Shown piece after piece: positions 1-7,291 of a DNA stretch of 64,000 nucleotides. The stretch spans positions 62,001 to 126,000 of the forward strand of contig JAIBEZ010000044.1 in assembly GCA_019459485.1 (NCBI GenBank), given 5' to 3'. Position numbers and translations under genes: made by a program. The stretch comes from Prolixibacteraceae bacterium. Its GTDB lineage: Bacteria > Bacteroidota > Bacteroidia > Bacteroidales > Prolixibacteraceae. The notes under the pieces are model-generated. The model ran no database searches. It was not told the origin of the DNA and saw only the letters and a list, made by a program, of their open reading frames with translations. How positions within the stretch are numbered: position 1 is the first letter of the stretch; each line of letters begins with the position of its first letter.

Positions 1-2364
1 TTCTGTCTTTCCTGATGCTGCATTTTTCTTCTCCAGTTCTTTCTGCGCAGCAACTTTTGCTTTCCACTTATCAATAGCTTCCTGGCTTGGTTTTGGCTTT
101 TCCGCCGGAGTTTTAATGGCTTTTGGCTTCGCTTCTTCAGGCTTGACTGCATCAGTTGTGTTTTCCGCCTGCCCCAAGGCCATTGGCGCTGACTGAATGG
201 AATCATTGGCCATGATACTGTCTCTTTTCATAATTTCGAGCTTATCGAAACCCAATTCAAGAGAAATTGTTTCGCCATTGGCGATAGGTATTCCCGGTTT
301 TAATGATTGGCGAAATACACGACCGAACCCGTTTATTTTAGTAGTCAGGCCTTCCTTTTCAAGAAGATAAACTGCGTCGCTTGCGCCCATTCCAACCACA
401 TCAGGAACAGTACCCGGAGCATCAGATACTCCTTGCACAAAAACAGTCATGGTATCGTTGGCAACTGCAACATACTCAGCAGTCATATTTTGAGACTGGT
501 TTTTCAATCCCAGCTCCTGAGTGAAAAGCAGGACATCGTCTTTCAACCCGGGTTTTACAACCGGCACTTCATTGTAAGGTGGAATTGAATCGGCAACGGG
601 TTCCAGATACGAAGCATACACTTTATCGGCAATTCCCCTGAAAACAGGACCAGCCACCGAACCTCCGTAAAATTTTCCTTTCGGACCCACAATTACCACG
701 ATACAGGTATATTCAGGTTTGTCAGCCGGAAAATAACCAACAAAAGAAGCCTGGTATTTTTTAACTCCGCCAGATTTATATCCTCTGTTTTCGTCGGCAA
801 TTACTGCTGTGCCGGTTTTTCCGGCGATGGTATAATAGGGGTTTTTCAATATTCTGCCCGTTCCATGGGTGCAAACACCTTTAAGCAAATCCTGGGCTTT
901 CGTCAAAGTTGTCTTTGAGCAAATTGAAGGATTGATTATTTCAGTATTAAACTTACGGACAGGTATTCCATTCTCCCTGATTTCTTCGATAAATTTTGGT
1001 TTTACCATGACCCCGTTGTTTGCCACAGCATTGTAAAATGTGAGGGTTTGAATGGGCGTAATCTTTATTTCGTAACCATGTGAAATCCATGCCAGAGATG
1101 GACCCCACCAGCTGGCATCGGTCGGGTATTTAATTTCCGGATTTGCTTCGCCCAGAAATCCGAGCCCGAGTGGTTTATTTAATCCAAAACTGTAAATCCG
1201 GTCGATGAAATCTTTTTCCCGGCCTTCATAAAATTTGGTGATAATTTTAGCTGTACCGATGTTTGATGACAGTTCGAAAATGCGCTTCATGCTAAGCATA
1301 CCATGACCACCTTTGTCGTAATCACTGTCGAACATCTTTTGTCGCTTGTATTCCCATACTCCACGTCCGGTATCAAACATATCCATTGTATCCACATATC
1401 CTTCTTCCATGGCCACCATCATCGACATCAGTTTAAAGGTAGATCCGGGTTCGCTGCAACCGGCATGGCCAAAAGCAAAATTGTATGTTTCGCCGTAGGT
1501 TCCGTCTTTCTTGCGACCCATATTGGCTATAGCTTTTATGTTCCCGGTTTTAACTTCCATTACAATGGCAGTACCCCATTCGGCCTGGCTGATTTCCATT
1601 TGTTTCCCCAATGAAGATTGGGCGTAATCCTGAAGGTTAACATTGATAGTGGTGATCACATCTTTCCCTTCCTTTGGCGCTATCAGCGGAGTATTTATCC
1701 AGCTTCCGGAGTAATTTCTTTTCAGCGCCATCCCATTCTGACCGGCCAGGTAATTTTCCGATAATCCTTCAACACCAGTATAGCCAACGTAACCGTGCAT
1801 TCCGCCAAAAACACCCTTGTTTAAAACACCAATGGTACGACTGGCCAAATCTCCGTGAGGCAATATGCGTTTGTTCTCGGTAACAACCACCAACCCAGAA
1901 CCGAAATAGCTGCGGGACATATATTTAAGCTGTCTGAATTCCTGAAATTTATTGAGATCGAGTTGTTGCGGATTGACCAGAAACCAACGATTTCCTTTGT
2001 CGAAAGCTACTTGTAGCCGCTTTTTGAAATCAGTTTTGGAGAAACCGAAAAATGTTGACAATTCTTCGGCCATCGCATCCGATTCCTTTTCAAATACTTG
2101 CTGCACACGAGGCGCTTTCATGTCCATCCTGATTTCGTAATAGGGAACCGATGTCGATAAAATGCTGCCATCGTCGGCACAAATGTTACCGCGTTTGGCC
2201 CAAATGTCGGTAGTGTTGTTTCTCAGGTCTTTGGCTATCTGTTCCCATTTTTCGGTATCCACATTCTGAATAATGAGAATCCGGCCAATTATAACAAGTC
2301 CGAACATGGCAATCAAAAAATAGATGATGCCGAATCGTATGGTTATGGCTTTCCTGATTTCCAT
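1..2364 (-). CDS. ftsI: Penicillin-binding protein FtsI/PBP3 with PASTA domain (3' end cut by window edge)
   Basis: Septal peptidoglycan transpeptidase of the divisome, anchored in the inner membrane with its catalytic domain in the periplasm. The frame is open from the ATG to the window edge (788 codons). The N-terminus has one membrane segment at about residues 10-33. The transpeptidase motifs are visible: STFK with the acylated serine at residue 308, SSN some 60 residues later, and KTGT near residue 516. A PASTA-like domain follows at about 645-700 and then a Pro/Lys/Glu/Ala-rich tail, as in Bacteroidota and spore-former PBPs of this class. The start codon overlaps the ftsL stop by one base (TAATG), which suggests translational coupling. 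The true C-terminus lies outside the window. Family assignment is confident; the role at the septum is inferred from the dcw context. Confidence 0.93.
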   Translation of the reverse strand, partial: MEIRKAITIRFGIIYFLIAMFGLVIIGRILIIQNVDTEKWEQIAKDLRNNTTDIWAKRGNICADDGSILSTSVPYYEIRMDMKAPRVQQVFEKESDAMAEELSTFFGFSKTDFKKRLQVAFDKGNRWFLVNPQQLDLNKFQEFRQLKYMSRSYFGSGLVVVTENKRILPHGDLASRTIGVLNKGVFGGMHGYVGYTGVEGLSENYLAGQNGMALKRNYSGSWINTPLIAPKEGKDVITTINVNLQDYAQSSLGKQMEISQAEWGTAIVMEVKTGNIKAIANMGRKKDGTYGETYNFAFGHAGCSEPGSTFKLMSMMVAMEEGYVDTMDMFDTGRGVWEYKRQKMFDSDYDKGGHGMLSMKRIFELSSNIGTAKIITKFYEGREKDFIDRIYSFGLNKPLGLGFLGEANPEIKYPTDASWWGPSLAWISHGYEIKITPIQTLTFYNAVANNGVMVKPKFIEEIRENGIPVRKFNTEIINPSICSKTTLTKAQDLLKGVCTHGTGRILKNPYYTIAGKTGTAVIADENRGYKSGGVKKYQASFVGYFPADKPEYTCIVVIVGPKGKFYGGSVAGPVFRGIADKVYASYLEPVADSIPPYNEVPVVKPGLKDDVLLFTQELGLKNQSQNMTAEYVAVANDTMTVFVQGVSDAPGTVPDVVGMGASDAVYLLEKEGLTTKINGFGRVFRQSLKPGIPIANGETISLELGFDKLEIMKRDSIMANDSIQSAPMALGQAENTTDAVKPEEAKPKAIKTPAEKPKPSQEAIDKWKAKVAAQKELEKKNAASGKTE

Positions 2365-2729
2365 TATTTAGTGGCTGTTTTTTTTATTATGATTTTTTTT
2401 GCCGGTTCAAGAGGCTCCACCAGGTCAATCTTCCGTTCAATCACTTTTTTAGTGACTTCTGACGGACGGTTAATGTACATCAGCTGCGTTTCGTGAATCA
2501 CCGATTCGGCTTTGTACTCCTTTAAAGAATCTCTCACCATCTCAATTTTCCGGATTGTTTTTTCAGTCCAGTATCGGTTTGTGATTAAACCGATACCCAG
2601 AAAAGCGATAAAAATTACAAATGGCAACTGTTTGGTCACTTTTTCGCTGGCCAAAATGCTACCCCCAAGTACACTTTTCAAATCTGCCTTCGAAATTCGC
2701 TTGCCCGTTTTTTCTTTCTTTTCTGTCAT
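2364..2729 (-). CDS. ftsL: FtsL-like cell division protein
   Basis: A 121-residue bitopic membrane protein with a basic cytoplasmic N-terminus, one membrane segment at about residues 35-52 and a predicted helical/coiled periplasmic part. Sequence alone would not identify it because FtsL proteins are poorly conserved. Position, size and topology between rsmH and ftsI match FtsL of dcw clusters, where it recruits and regulates the FtsWI synthase together with FtsB/FtsQ. Its ATG overlaps the rsmH stop by 4 bases and its stop overlaps the ftsI ATG by 1 base, so the three genes are tightly coupled. Confidence 0.8.
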   Translation of the reverse strand: MTEKKEKTGKRISKADLKSVLGGSILASEKVTKQLPFVIFIAFLGIGLITNRYWTEKTIRKIEMVRDSLKEYKAESVIHETQLMYINRPSEVTKKVIERKIDLVEPLEPAKKIIIKKTATK

Positions 2730-3631
2730 GCTTTCTTTTCTGCGATTCTCAATTTTGCACTGCGGGCTCTCGGGTTCCGCTCAAGTTCCTCTTCTCCCGG
2801 AACAATTACCCTTCGGTTGATAGCAACCAAAGGCGAATCAACATTTCCGAAGAAATCCTGCTCCTGCTTGCCCGACATATCGCCAGATCTCATAAAGTTT
2901 TTCACCATCCGATCTTCAAGCGAATGATAGGTGATTACCACCAACCGGCCGCCCGGCTTCAGCAATTCAATGCTTTGTTCCAGAAATTCGCGCAAAACGT
3001 CCATTTCTTTATTGGTTTCGATGCGCAATGCCTGAAAGACTTTTGCGAGGTATTTACTTTCCTGAAGGCGTGGTACGCATGGTGCAATGGCTTCCCTGAA
3101 TTGTTCGATGGTTTTCACCGGTTTGCTTGTGCGGGCTTCTGCCAGTTGACGCGCTAACCGTCCGGCATTGTCGATCTCGCCATATTCGCGGAAGATTGTG
3201 CGGAGTTGAATTTCAGGATAGGTGTTAACAATGTCGGCTGCAGTTTGCGACGAATCGCGGTTCATCCGCATATCGAGATCTCCATCGAAACGAAAGGAAA
3301 ATCCTCTTTCTGCCACGTCAAAATCGTGCGACGAAACGCCCAGATCGGCCAGAATTCCATCGACTTTCTCAACCTGATAATACTTTAAAAAATTTCGGAT
3401 GTATTTGAAATTGTGCCTGATAAAAAAAAAGCGGTCGTCGTGAATGACGTTCGCTGCGGCATCTTCGTCTTGATCGAAAGCAAAAAGGCGTCCCGATTTT
3501 AAACGGCTGAAAATTTCGCGTGAATGACCACCGCCACCAAAAGTAACGTCAACATAATCGCCATTCTCCCTAATTTCCAATCCGTTGACACTCTCCTCCA
3601 ACAAAACCGGTATGTGATATGCTCTTTCCAC
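2726..3631 (-). CDS. rsmH: 16S rRNA (cytosine(1402)-N(4))-methyltransferase RsmH
   Basis: SAM-dependent methyltransferase (formerly MraW) that modifies C1402 of 16S rRNA near the P site. The 301-residue length is normal. It shows the N-terminal signature HIPVLLEESV, the SAM-binding glycine loop TFGGGGHS near residues 30-37, LADLGVSS near residue 95, and the C-terminal motifs VVITYHSLEDR and NPRARSAKLR. It sits two bases downstream of the mraZ stop and overlaps ftsL, the standard dcw arrangement. Confidence 0.97.
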   Translation of the reverse strand: MERAYHIPVLLEESVNGLEIRENGDYVDVTFGGGGHSREIFSRLKSGRLFAFDQDEDAAANVIHDDRFFFIRHNFKYIRNFLKYYQVEKVDGILADLGVSSHDFDVAERGFSFRFDGDLDMRMNRDSSQTAADIVNTYPEIQLRTIFREYGEIDNAGRLARQLAEARTSKPVKTIEQFREAIAPCVPRLQESKYLAKVFQALRIETNKEMDVLREFLEQSIELLKPGGRLVVITYHSLEDRMVKNFMRSGDMSGKQEQDFFGNVDSPLVAINRRVIVPGEEELERNPRARSAKLRIAEKKA

Positions 3632-3633
3632 GG

Positions 3634-4089
3634 TTAAATCTCTTCATTTCCAAACAATCGTGCGTAATTACTTTCATAGTCATCAAACGACTCAACATAT
3701 CGTCCGTATTCAGCTGAATCCCAAAGCCTGATGCGGTCACCCTGCCCTGTAAAAACAACCTCTTTGGTTATTCCGACTTTCTCCAGAAAGTTGTTCGGAA
3801 TGTTCATCCTGCATGTATCGGGAACCGGAACGATTTTAAATTTCCGGTAAAATGAATCGAGCACCCTGCTGTGTTCTTTGTTGTCCCGATTAAGTTTCGA
3901 CTTGATAAACGCTATCCTGGTTTCCCATTCAGCCATCGGATAAATATTCAGGCACTTCTCGTACGGATCAAGCTCGACAGCCATCTGGCCGCCGGGAATC
4001 TTTCCGCCCATTTCATTCTTGAAATCAGCTGGTAAAACGACCCTTCCTTTTTCATCGAAGGTTGCTTCTTTTTCTGCTGAGAAATTCAT
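3634..4089 (-). CDS. mraZ: Transcriptional regulator / division protein MraZ
   Basis: MraZ is a ring-forming AbrB-fold DNA-binding protein and the first gene of the dcw cluster. It regulates its own operon through direct repeats upstream. The protein has two SpoVT/AbrB-like halves; the first carries DEKGRVVLPADFK near residues 8-20 and the second the matching PNNFLEKVGI segment. An in-frame ATG exists 45 bases further upstream (4134). I prefer the start at 4089 because it gives about 151 residues, close to the family length, and because a TAnnTTTA promoter-like element lies between the two ATGs. Four 10-bp repeats lie upstream (see the 4142-4181 entry). Confidence 0.93.
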   Translation of the reverse strand: MNFSAEKEATFDEKGRVVLPADFKNEMGGKIPGGQMAVELDPYEKCLNIYPMAEWETRIAFIKSKLNRDNKEHSRVLDSFYRKFKIVPVPDTCRMNIPNNFLEKVGITKEVVFTGQGDRIRLWDSAEYGRYVESFDDYESNYARLFGNEEI

Positions 4090-4115
4090 TTTTTCGAGTA
4101 CCTTTATTTTAACTG

Positions 4116-4123
4116 TAAAAGTA
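4116..4123 (-). promoter_or_regulatory. Candidate -7 element of the mraZ (dcw) promoter
   Basis: TACTTTTA on the minus strand matches seven of eight positions of the Bacteroidota -7 consensus TAnnTTTG. It would place transcription start about 20 bases before the ATG at 4089. No good -33 TTTG was found at the usual spacing, so the call is tentative. Confidence 0.35.
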
Positions 4124-4141
4124 GAAAAAATCATTTACAAT

Positions 4142-4181
4142 TAGTCACTTTCTTCCACTTTCAGTCTATTTCAGTCACGTT
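4142..4181 (-). promoter_or_regulatory. Four 10-bp direct repeats, candidate MraZ boxes
   Basis: On the minus strand, reading toward mraZ, the sequence divides without gaps into four 10-mers: AACGTGACTG, AAATAGACTG, AAAGTGGAAG, AAAGTGACTA. The AAAGTG core with a 10-bp period resembles MraZ boxes described in Mollicutes (AAAGTGK with 3-nt spacers) and the 10-bp periodicity of the E. coli MraZ sites. The repeats end about 18 bases upstream of the candidate -7 element, where they would control the dcw operon. Confidence 0.65.
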
Positions 4182-4219
4182 ATTTTATTCGGCACATTGT
4201 TAGCAAGCTGTTGGTAAGC

Positions 4220-4228
4220 TGTGTATAA
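4220..4228 (-). promoter_or_regulatory. Perfect DnaA box (TTATACACA)
   Basis: The minus strand reads TTATACACA, an exact match to the DnaA box consensus TTATNCACA. A second perfect box lies 46 bases away in opposite orientation, within the AT-rich divergent intergenic region between mraZ and the acyltransferase gene. Confidence 0.5.
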
Positions 4229-4274
4229 ACATCGCGATCTGCATCTAAAATATTGTACAACTGTATTTTAATAT

Positions 4275-4283
4275 TTATCCACA
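4275..4283 (+). promoter_or_regulatory. Perfect DnaA box (TTATCCACA)
   Basis: The plus strand reads TTATCCACA, the highest-affinity E. coli-type DnaA box. It is paired with the box at 4220-4228. Two boxes are too few to call an origin. They could mark DnaA control of the dcw operon, or be part of a larger origin region not obvious here. Confidence 0.5.
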
Positions 4284-4361
4284 ATTGCAAACAACCGTTA
4301 ATAAATCACTTTTAAATGCTTTAAAAAAACCAATTATTTTATATTTTCGCATTCCTTTAAA

Positions 4362-5213
4362 ATGAATCCAATGAATGTTGAAAATCAAGAGCCGGTTAAA
4401 CTGATAGATATTAGAGAAGTTTTCGAGAAAAAGAATCCAAAGCTTGCCAAAAAGCTGCCCGGTTTTGTTTATGGCTACATTAACCGGATCATGCACATTG
4501 ATGAAATAAATGAAATCCTGATCAATCATGGCAACGAAAGAGGAATAGAATTCGCCAACTCTATGGTGAAACATTTCAACGTTCATCAAACCCTGATCGG
4601 ACTCGAAAATATACCGGCTACCGGACGCTTTATTTTTGCATCCAATCATCCGCTGGGAGGATTTGATTCGTTCCTGATCATGAGTAATATTTTTAAAATT
4701 TTAGGGGAAATCGTTGTGTTGGTCAATGACGTTCTTATGAATATCCCTCAACTTCATCCGGTTTTTGTTCCGCTCAACAAACACGGCGGGCATAGTAAAG
4801 ACGTGATCATGAAGTTACATGAAGCCTACTCTTCTGACAAGCAAATATTGATTTTTCCTTCCGGTCTTGCATCCCGTCGGCTCAAAGGTAAAATTCAGGA
4901 TTACGAATGGAAAAAACATTTCATTGCCAAATCAATTGAATATAAGAGGGATGTTATCCCGGTACATGTGAGCGGACGAAATTCAGATTTCTTTTACCGG
5001 CTGGCTAATTTCCGAACCTTTTTCAGGATGAAATGGAACCTGGAAATGTTTTATCTGGCCGACGAAACTTTCAGGCACAAAAATCAAAAATTTACTATAA
5101 CGTTCGGTAAACCAATATCGTATAAACATTTCGACAAGAGCAAAACATTGGATCAGTGGGCAGCTGAAGTCAGGAGCATTGTGTATAAATTACCAATTGA
5201 TGTTGGACTCTAA
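4362..5213 (+). CDS. glsA: PlsC-family O-acyltransferase, GlsA-like
   Basis: A 283-residue acyltransferase of the glycerophosphate acyltransferase superfamily. The catalytic His/Asp motif is at about residues 94-101 (SNHPLGGFD, with five residues between His and Asp, as often seen in the hemolysin/OlsA-like subfamily). An FPSG-type substrate motif lies near residue 167. In Bacteroides thetaiotaomicron a PlsC-type enzyme (GlsA) and a GNAT-type N-acyltransferase (GlsB) from adjacent genes make glycine lipids. The next gene here is GNAT-type, so the pair most likely makes an acyl-amino-acid lipid. It could instead act on ornithine or another amino acid. The symbol rests on this pairing; the family assignment is firm. 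Confidence 0.75.
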   Translation: MNPMNVENQEPVKLIDIREVFEKKNPKLAKKLPGFVYGYINRIMHIDEINEILINHGNERGIEFANSMVKHFNVHQTLIGLENIPATGRFIFASNHPLGGFDSFLIMSNIFKILGEIVVLVNDVLMNIPQLHPVFVPLNKHGGHSKDVIMKLHEAYSSDKQILIFPSGLASRRLKGKIQDYEWKKHFIAKSIEYKRDVIPVHVSGRNSDFFYRLANFRTFFRMKWNLEMFYLADETFRHKNQKFTITFGKPISYKHFDKSKTLDQWAAEVRSIVYKLPIDVGL

Positions 5214-5217
5214 GATT

Positions 5218-5253
5218 AATTGGTTGACAAAACCAATTCTGATAGTTTTTTTT
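5218..5253 (+). terminator. Hairpin followed by T-tract after the acyltransferase gene
   Basis: AATTGGTT (5218-5225) and AACCAATT (5231-5238) form an 8-bp stem with a 5-nt loop, followed after seven bases by a run of T residues. It may be a weak terminator or attenuator between the two acyltransferase genes, where a TAnnTTTG element restarts transcription. Confidence 0.4.
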
Positions 5254-5261
5254 TAGTTTTG
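5254..5261 (+). promoter_or_regulatory. Candidate -7 promoter element for the GNAT acyltransferase gene
   Basis: TAGTTTTG is an exact TAnnTTTG match, 28 bases before the ATG at 5289. A TTGAC lies upstream, but its spacing is too long to be a convincing -33 element. Confidence 0.4.
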
Positions 5262-5288
5262 TACCTCAATAAAAATATCAGATATTGT

Positions 5289-6248
5289 ATGAAGGATATA
5301 ATTGCACCTGTGCCCAAGGAAGTCTTATTGGCTGAATTGACACCGGACAAGTTGATGAGGAAAACGAACAAAGGCGATAACGAAATTTATATTATTACCC
5401 ATCAGGATTCGCCAAATGTAATGCTTGAAATTGGAAGGGTAAGAGAAATAACGTTTCGGGATGCAGGTGGCGGCATGGGAGATGAAGTTGATATTGACGA
5501 CTACGATACATGTGAAGATCCATACAAACAACTGATTGTCTGGGACCCACAGGCGCTCGAAATTATTGGAGGTTACCGTTACATATTGTGCAAAGACGTT
5601 CCGGTTGATGAAAATGGAATTGTTCATTTAGCCACTACCCATCTTTTCAATTTTTCAGATAAGTTTATCAAAGAATACCTTCCTTATACCCTTGAATTGG
5701 GCCGGTCGTTTGTTCAGCCACATTATCAATCGAGCAAGGCAGGAGCAAAAGCCCTGTTTGCACTCGATAATTTATGGGACGGACTGGGCGCCCTAATCGT
5801 TGATCATCCTGAAATAAAATATTTCTTCGGAAAAGTGACGATGTACACTCATTTTCACATGCAGGCCCGCAATTTGATTATGTATTTCTTCCAGAAATAT
5901 TTTAACGACCAGGAAGATCTGGTGACTCCGATTCATCCAATGGATCTGGGAATAGACACGGATGAAATGAAAAAAATATTTAATGGCGGATCGTATAAGG
6001 AAGATTATAAAATTCTTTCGCAGAAAGTTCGTGAATTTGGAGAAAACATTCCACCATTGATCAATTCGTACATGAACCTCAGTCCGTCGATGAAAACCTT
6101 CGGCACTGTGATCAATGATCATTTCGGAAATGTGGAAGAAACCGGAATTATCCTGACCATTTCAGATATTTACGAAGCGAAGAAAGACCGCCACATTGAA
6201 ACTTATTTGCGTAACAAAGAAACCATCGACTGGCCTTTGCCGGAATAA
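5289..6248 (+). CDS. glsB: GNAT-fold N-acyltransferase, GlsB/OlsB-like (hemolysin-type domain)
   Basis: A 319-residue GNAT acyltransferase of the OlsB/GlsB group, which transfers a 3-hydroxyacyl chain from acyl-ACP to the amino group of an amino acid, the first step of glycine- or ornithine-lipid synthesis. The characteristic segment EIIGGYRYILC lies near residues 82-92, followed by ELGRSFVQPHYQ near 136-147. I chose the ATG at 5289 because the family begins with a short polar N-terminus and a TAnnTTTG element lies just upstream; an in-frame ATG-less extension to 5220 would read through that promoter. It follows the PlsC-type gene, which supplies the second (O-acyl) step. The amino-acid substrate is inferred, not visible. 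Confidence 0.75.
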   Translation: MKDIIAPVPKEVLLAELTPDKLMRKTNKGDNEIYIITHQDSPNVMLEIGRVREITFRDAGGGMGDEVDIDDYDTCEDPYKQLIVWDPQALEIIGGYRYILCKDVPVDENGIVHLATTHLFNFSDKFIKEYLPYTLELGRSFVQPHYQSSKAGAKALFALDNLWDGLGALIVDHPEIKYFFGKVTMYTHFHMQARNLIMYFFQKYFNDQEDLVTPIHPMDLGIDTDEMKKIFNGGSYKEDYKILSQKVREFGENIPPLINSYMNLSPSMKTFGTVINDHFGNVEETGIILTISDIYEAKKDRHIETYLRNKETIDWPLPE

Positions 6249-6256
6249 CCGCGCCC

Positions 6257-6949
6257 ATGCCTTACTATCAAGAACACGAAAAATTTCACGTTGCTGTCGA
6301 TTCCATCATTTTTGGATACGATGAGGAAGGCCGTGAACTAAAAGTATTATTACTGAAAAGAAATTTTCAACCTGCAAAAGGAGAATGGTCGCTGATGGGC
6401 GGATTCCTGAACAACAACGAAGCAATTGATACAGCCGCCAAGCGTATTTTGCATCAGCTGACCGGACTTTCCGATGTTTACATGGAACAACTGTACACGT
6501 TTGGAGAACTCGACCGCGATCCGGGTGCAAGAATCATATCGGTAGCTTATTTCGCGCTCATCAAGATCAACGCATCCGACCTCGAACTGGTAAAAAACCA
6601 CGGAGCAACATGGATCCCGATTTCATCGATGCCCCGGCTCATTTTTGACCATTCTGCCATGGTGAATCGTGCATTGAAAAAGCTGCAAGTAAGAGCGAGA
6701 ACGCAACCCATTGGATTCGAGTTGCTGCCCGATAAATTTACCATTCCGCAGTTGCAGGGCTTGTACGAAGCAATCTACAGCAAAACCCTCGACAAAAGGA
6801 ACTTCAGGCGCAAGCTTTTATCGATGAATTTGCTGGAAAAACTGGAAGAAAAGGAAAAAGAATCGTCGCGCAAAGGTGCATGGTACTACCGTTTCGAACC
6901 CAGGAATTACGAAGATTTGCTGAACAGGGGTTTCAATTTTGAATTGTAA
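6257..6949 (+). CDS. Nudix-domain transcriptional regulator (NrtR/AraR-like)
   Basis: A 230-residue protein with an N-terminal Nudix fold (about 8-140) and a C-terminal winged helix (about 150-225, including IPQLQGLYEAIYSK and DKRNFRRKLLSM). The Nudix box is degenerate: after GGFLNNNEAID it reads RILHQLTG where hydrolases have the RE-x-x-EE-x-G catalytic core. The metal-binding glutamates are missing, so hydrolase activity is unlikely. This architecture is that of the NrtR family, whose Bacteroidetes members sense ADP-ribose derivatives or sugars, for example AraR of B. thetaiotaomicron. It starts 8 bases after the acyltransferase gene, so it is probably co-transcribed. Its target genes are not apparent. 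Confidence 0.85.
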   Translation: MPYYQEHEKFHVAVDSIIFGYDEEGRELKVLLLKRNFQPAKGEWSLMGGFLNNNEAIDTAAKRILHQLTGLSDVYMEQLYTFGELDRDPGARIISVAYFALIKINASDLELVKNHGATWIPISSMPRLIFDHSAMVNRALKKLQVRARTQPIGFELLPDKFTIPQLQGLYEAIYSKTLDKRNFRRKLLSMNLLEKLEEKEKESSRKGAWYYRFEPRNYEDLLNRGFNFEL

Positions 6950-7003
6950 GAAGGAAGTCTGAAGACCGGAGAAGGAAGACAGGAGAGGGAAGACCGGAGA
7001 CAC
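6949..7003. repeat. Purine-rich imperfect tandem repeat
   Basis: Immediately after the regulator stop codon the sequence repeats GAAGACCGGAGA-like units three to four times (gaagtctgaagaccggag, aaggaagacaggag, aggaagaccggagac). It has no coding capacity of note and looks like one of the short dispersed intergenic repeats typical of these genomes. Confidence 0.6.
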
Positions 7004-7098
7004 ATTTGCCAAACGATCATTTCATTTGAGAATCTAACAGTTTTCAAAAGAAGTTGAATAAACAATACTGAAGTTAACTGCTCAAAGATATGTTTTGT

Positions 7099-7106
7099 TA
7101 TTTTTG
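7099..7106 (+). promoter_or_regulatory. Candidate -7 promoter element for tRNA-Gly
   Basis: TATTTTTG matches TAnnTTTG exactly, about 28 bases before the mature tRNA 5' end. No clear -33 element was found. Confidence 0.45.
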
Positions 7107-7133
7107 AGCGTTCAAACTAAAATTAAATCAAAA

Positions 7134-7205
7134 GCGGGAGTAGCTCAGTGGTAGAGCATCAGCTTCCCAAGCTGAGGGTCGCGAGTTCGAGCCTCGTTTC
7201 CCGCT
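7134..7205 (+). tRNA. tRNA-Gly (anticodon CCC)
   Basis: A full cloverleaf can be folded. The acceptor stem is GCGGGAG with TTCCCGC (last pair G-U). The D-arm contains AGCTCAGTGGTAGAGC. The anticodon stem TCAGC/GCTGA encloses the loop TTCCCAA (anticodon CCC, codon GGG). The T-arm is GCGAG-TTCGAGC-CTCGT. The CCA end is not encoded. Confidence 0.95.
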
Positions 7206-7291
7206 CATATAAAGAGAGTTAGATTAATTTCTGACTCTCTTTGTTTTTGTGGTCGAAGAATTCTGTTTTTTTTAAAAACTATTTTTCAGCT

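Noticed and set aside
4089-4134. Longer MraZ N-terminus starting at 4134
   Set aside because: It would include a promoter-like element and add residues without counterpart in MraZ proteins.
4220-4283. Chromosomal replication origin
   Set aside because: Only two DnaA boxes and no clear unwinding region or dnaA/dnaN neighbour; reported as DnaA boxes only.
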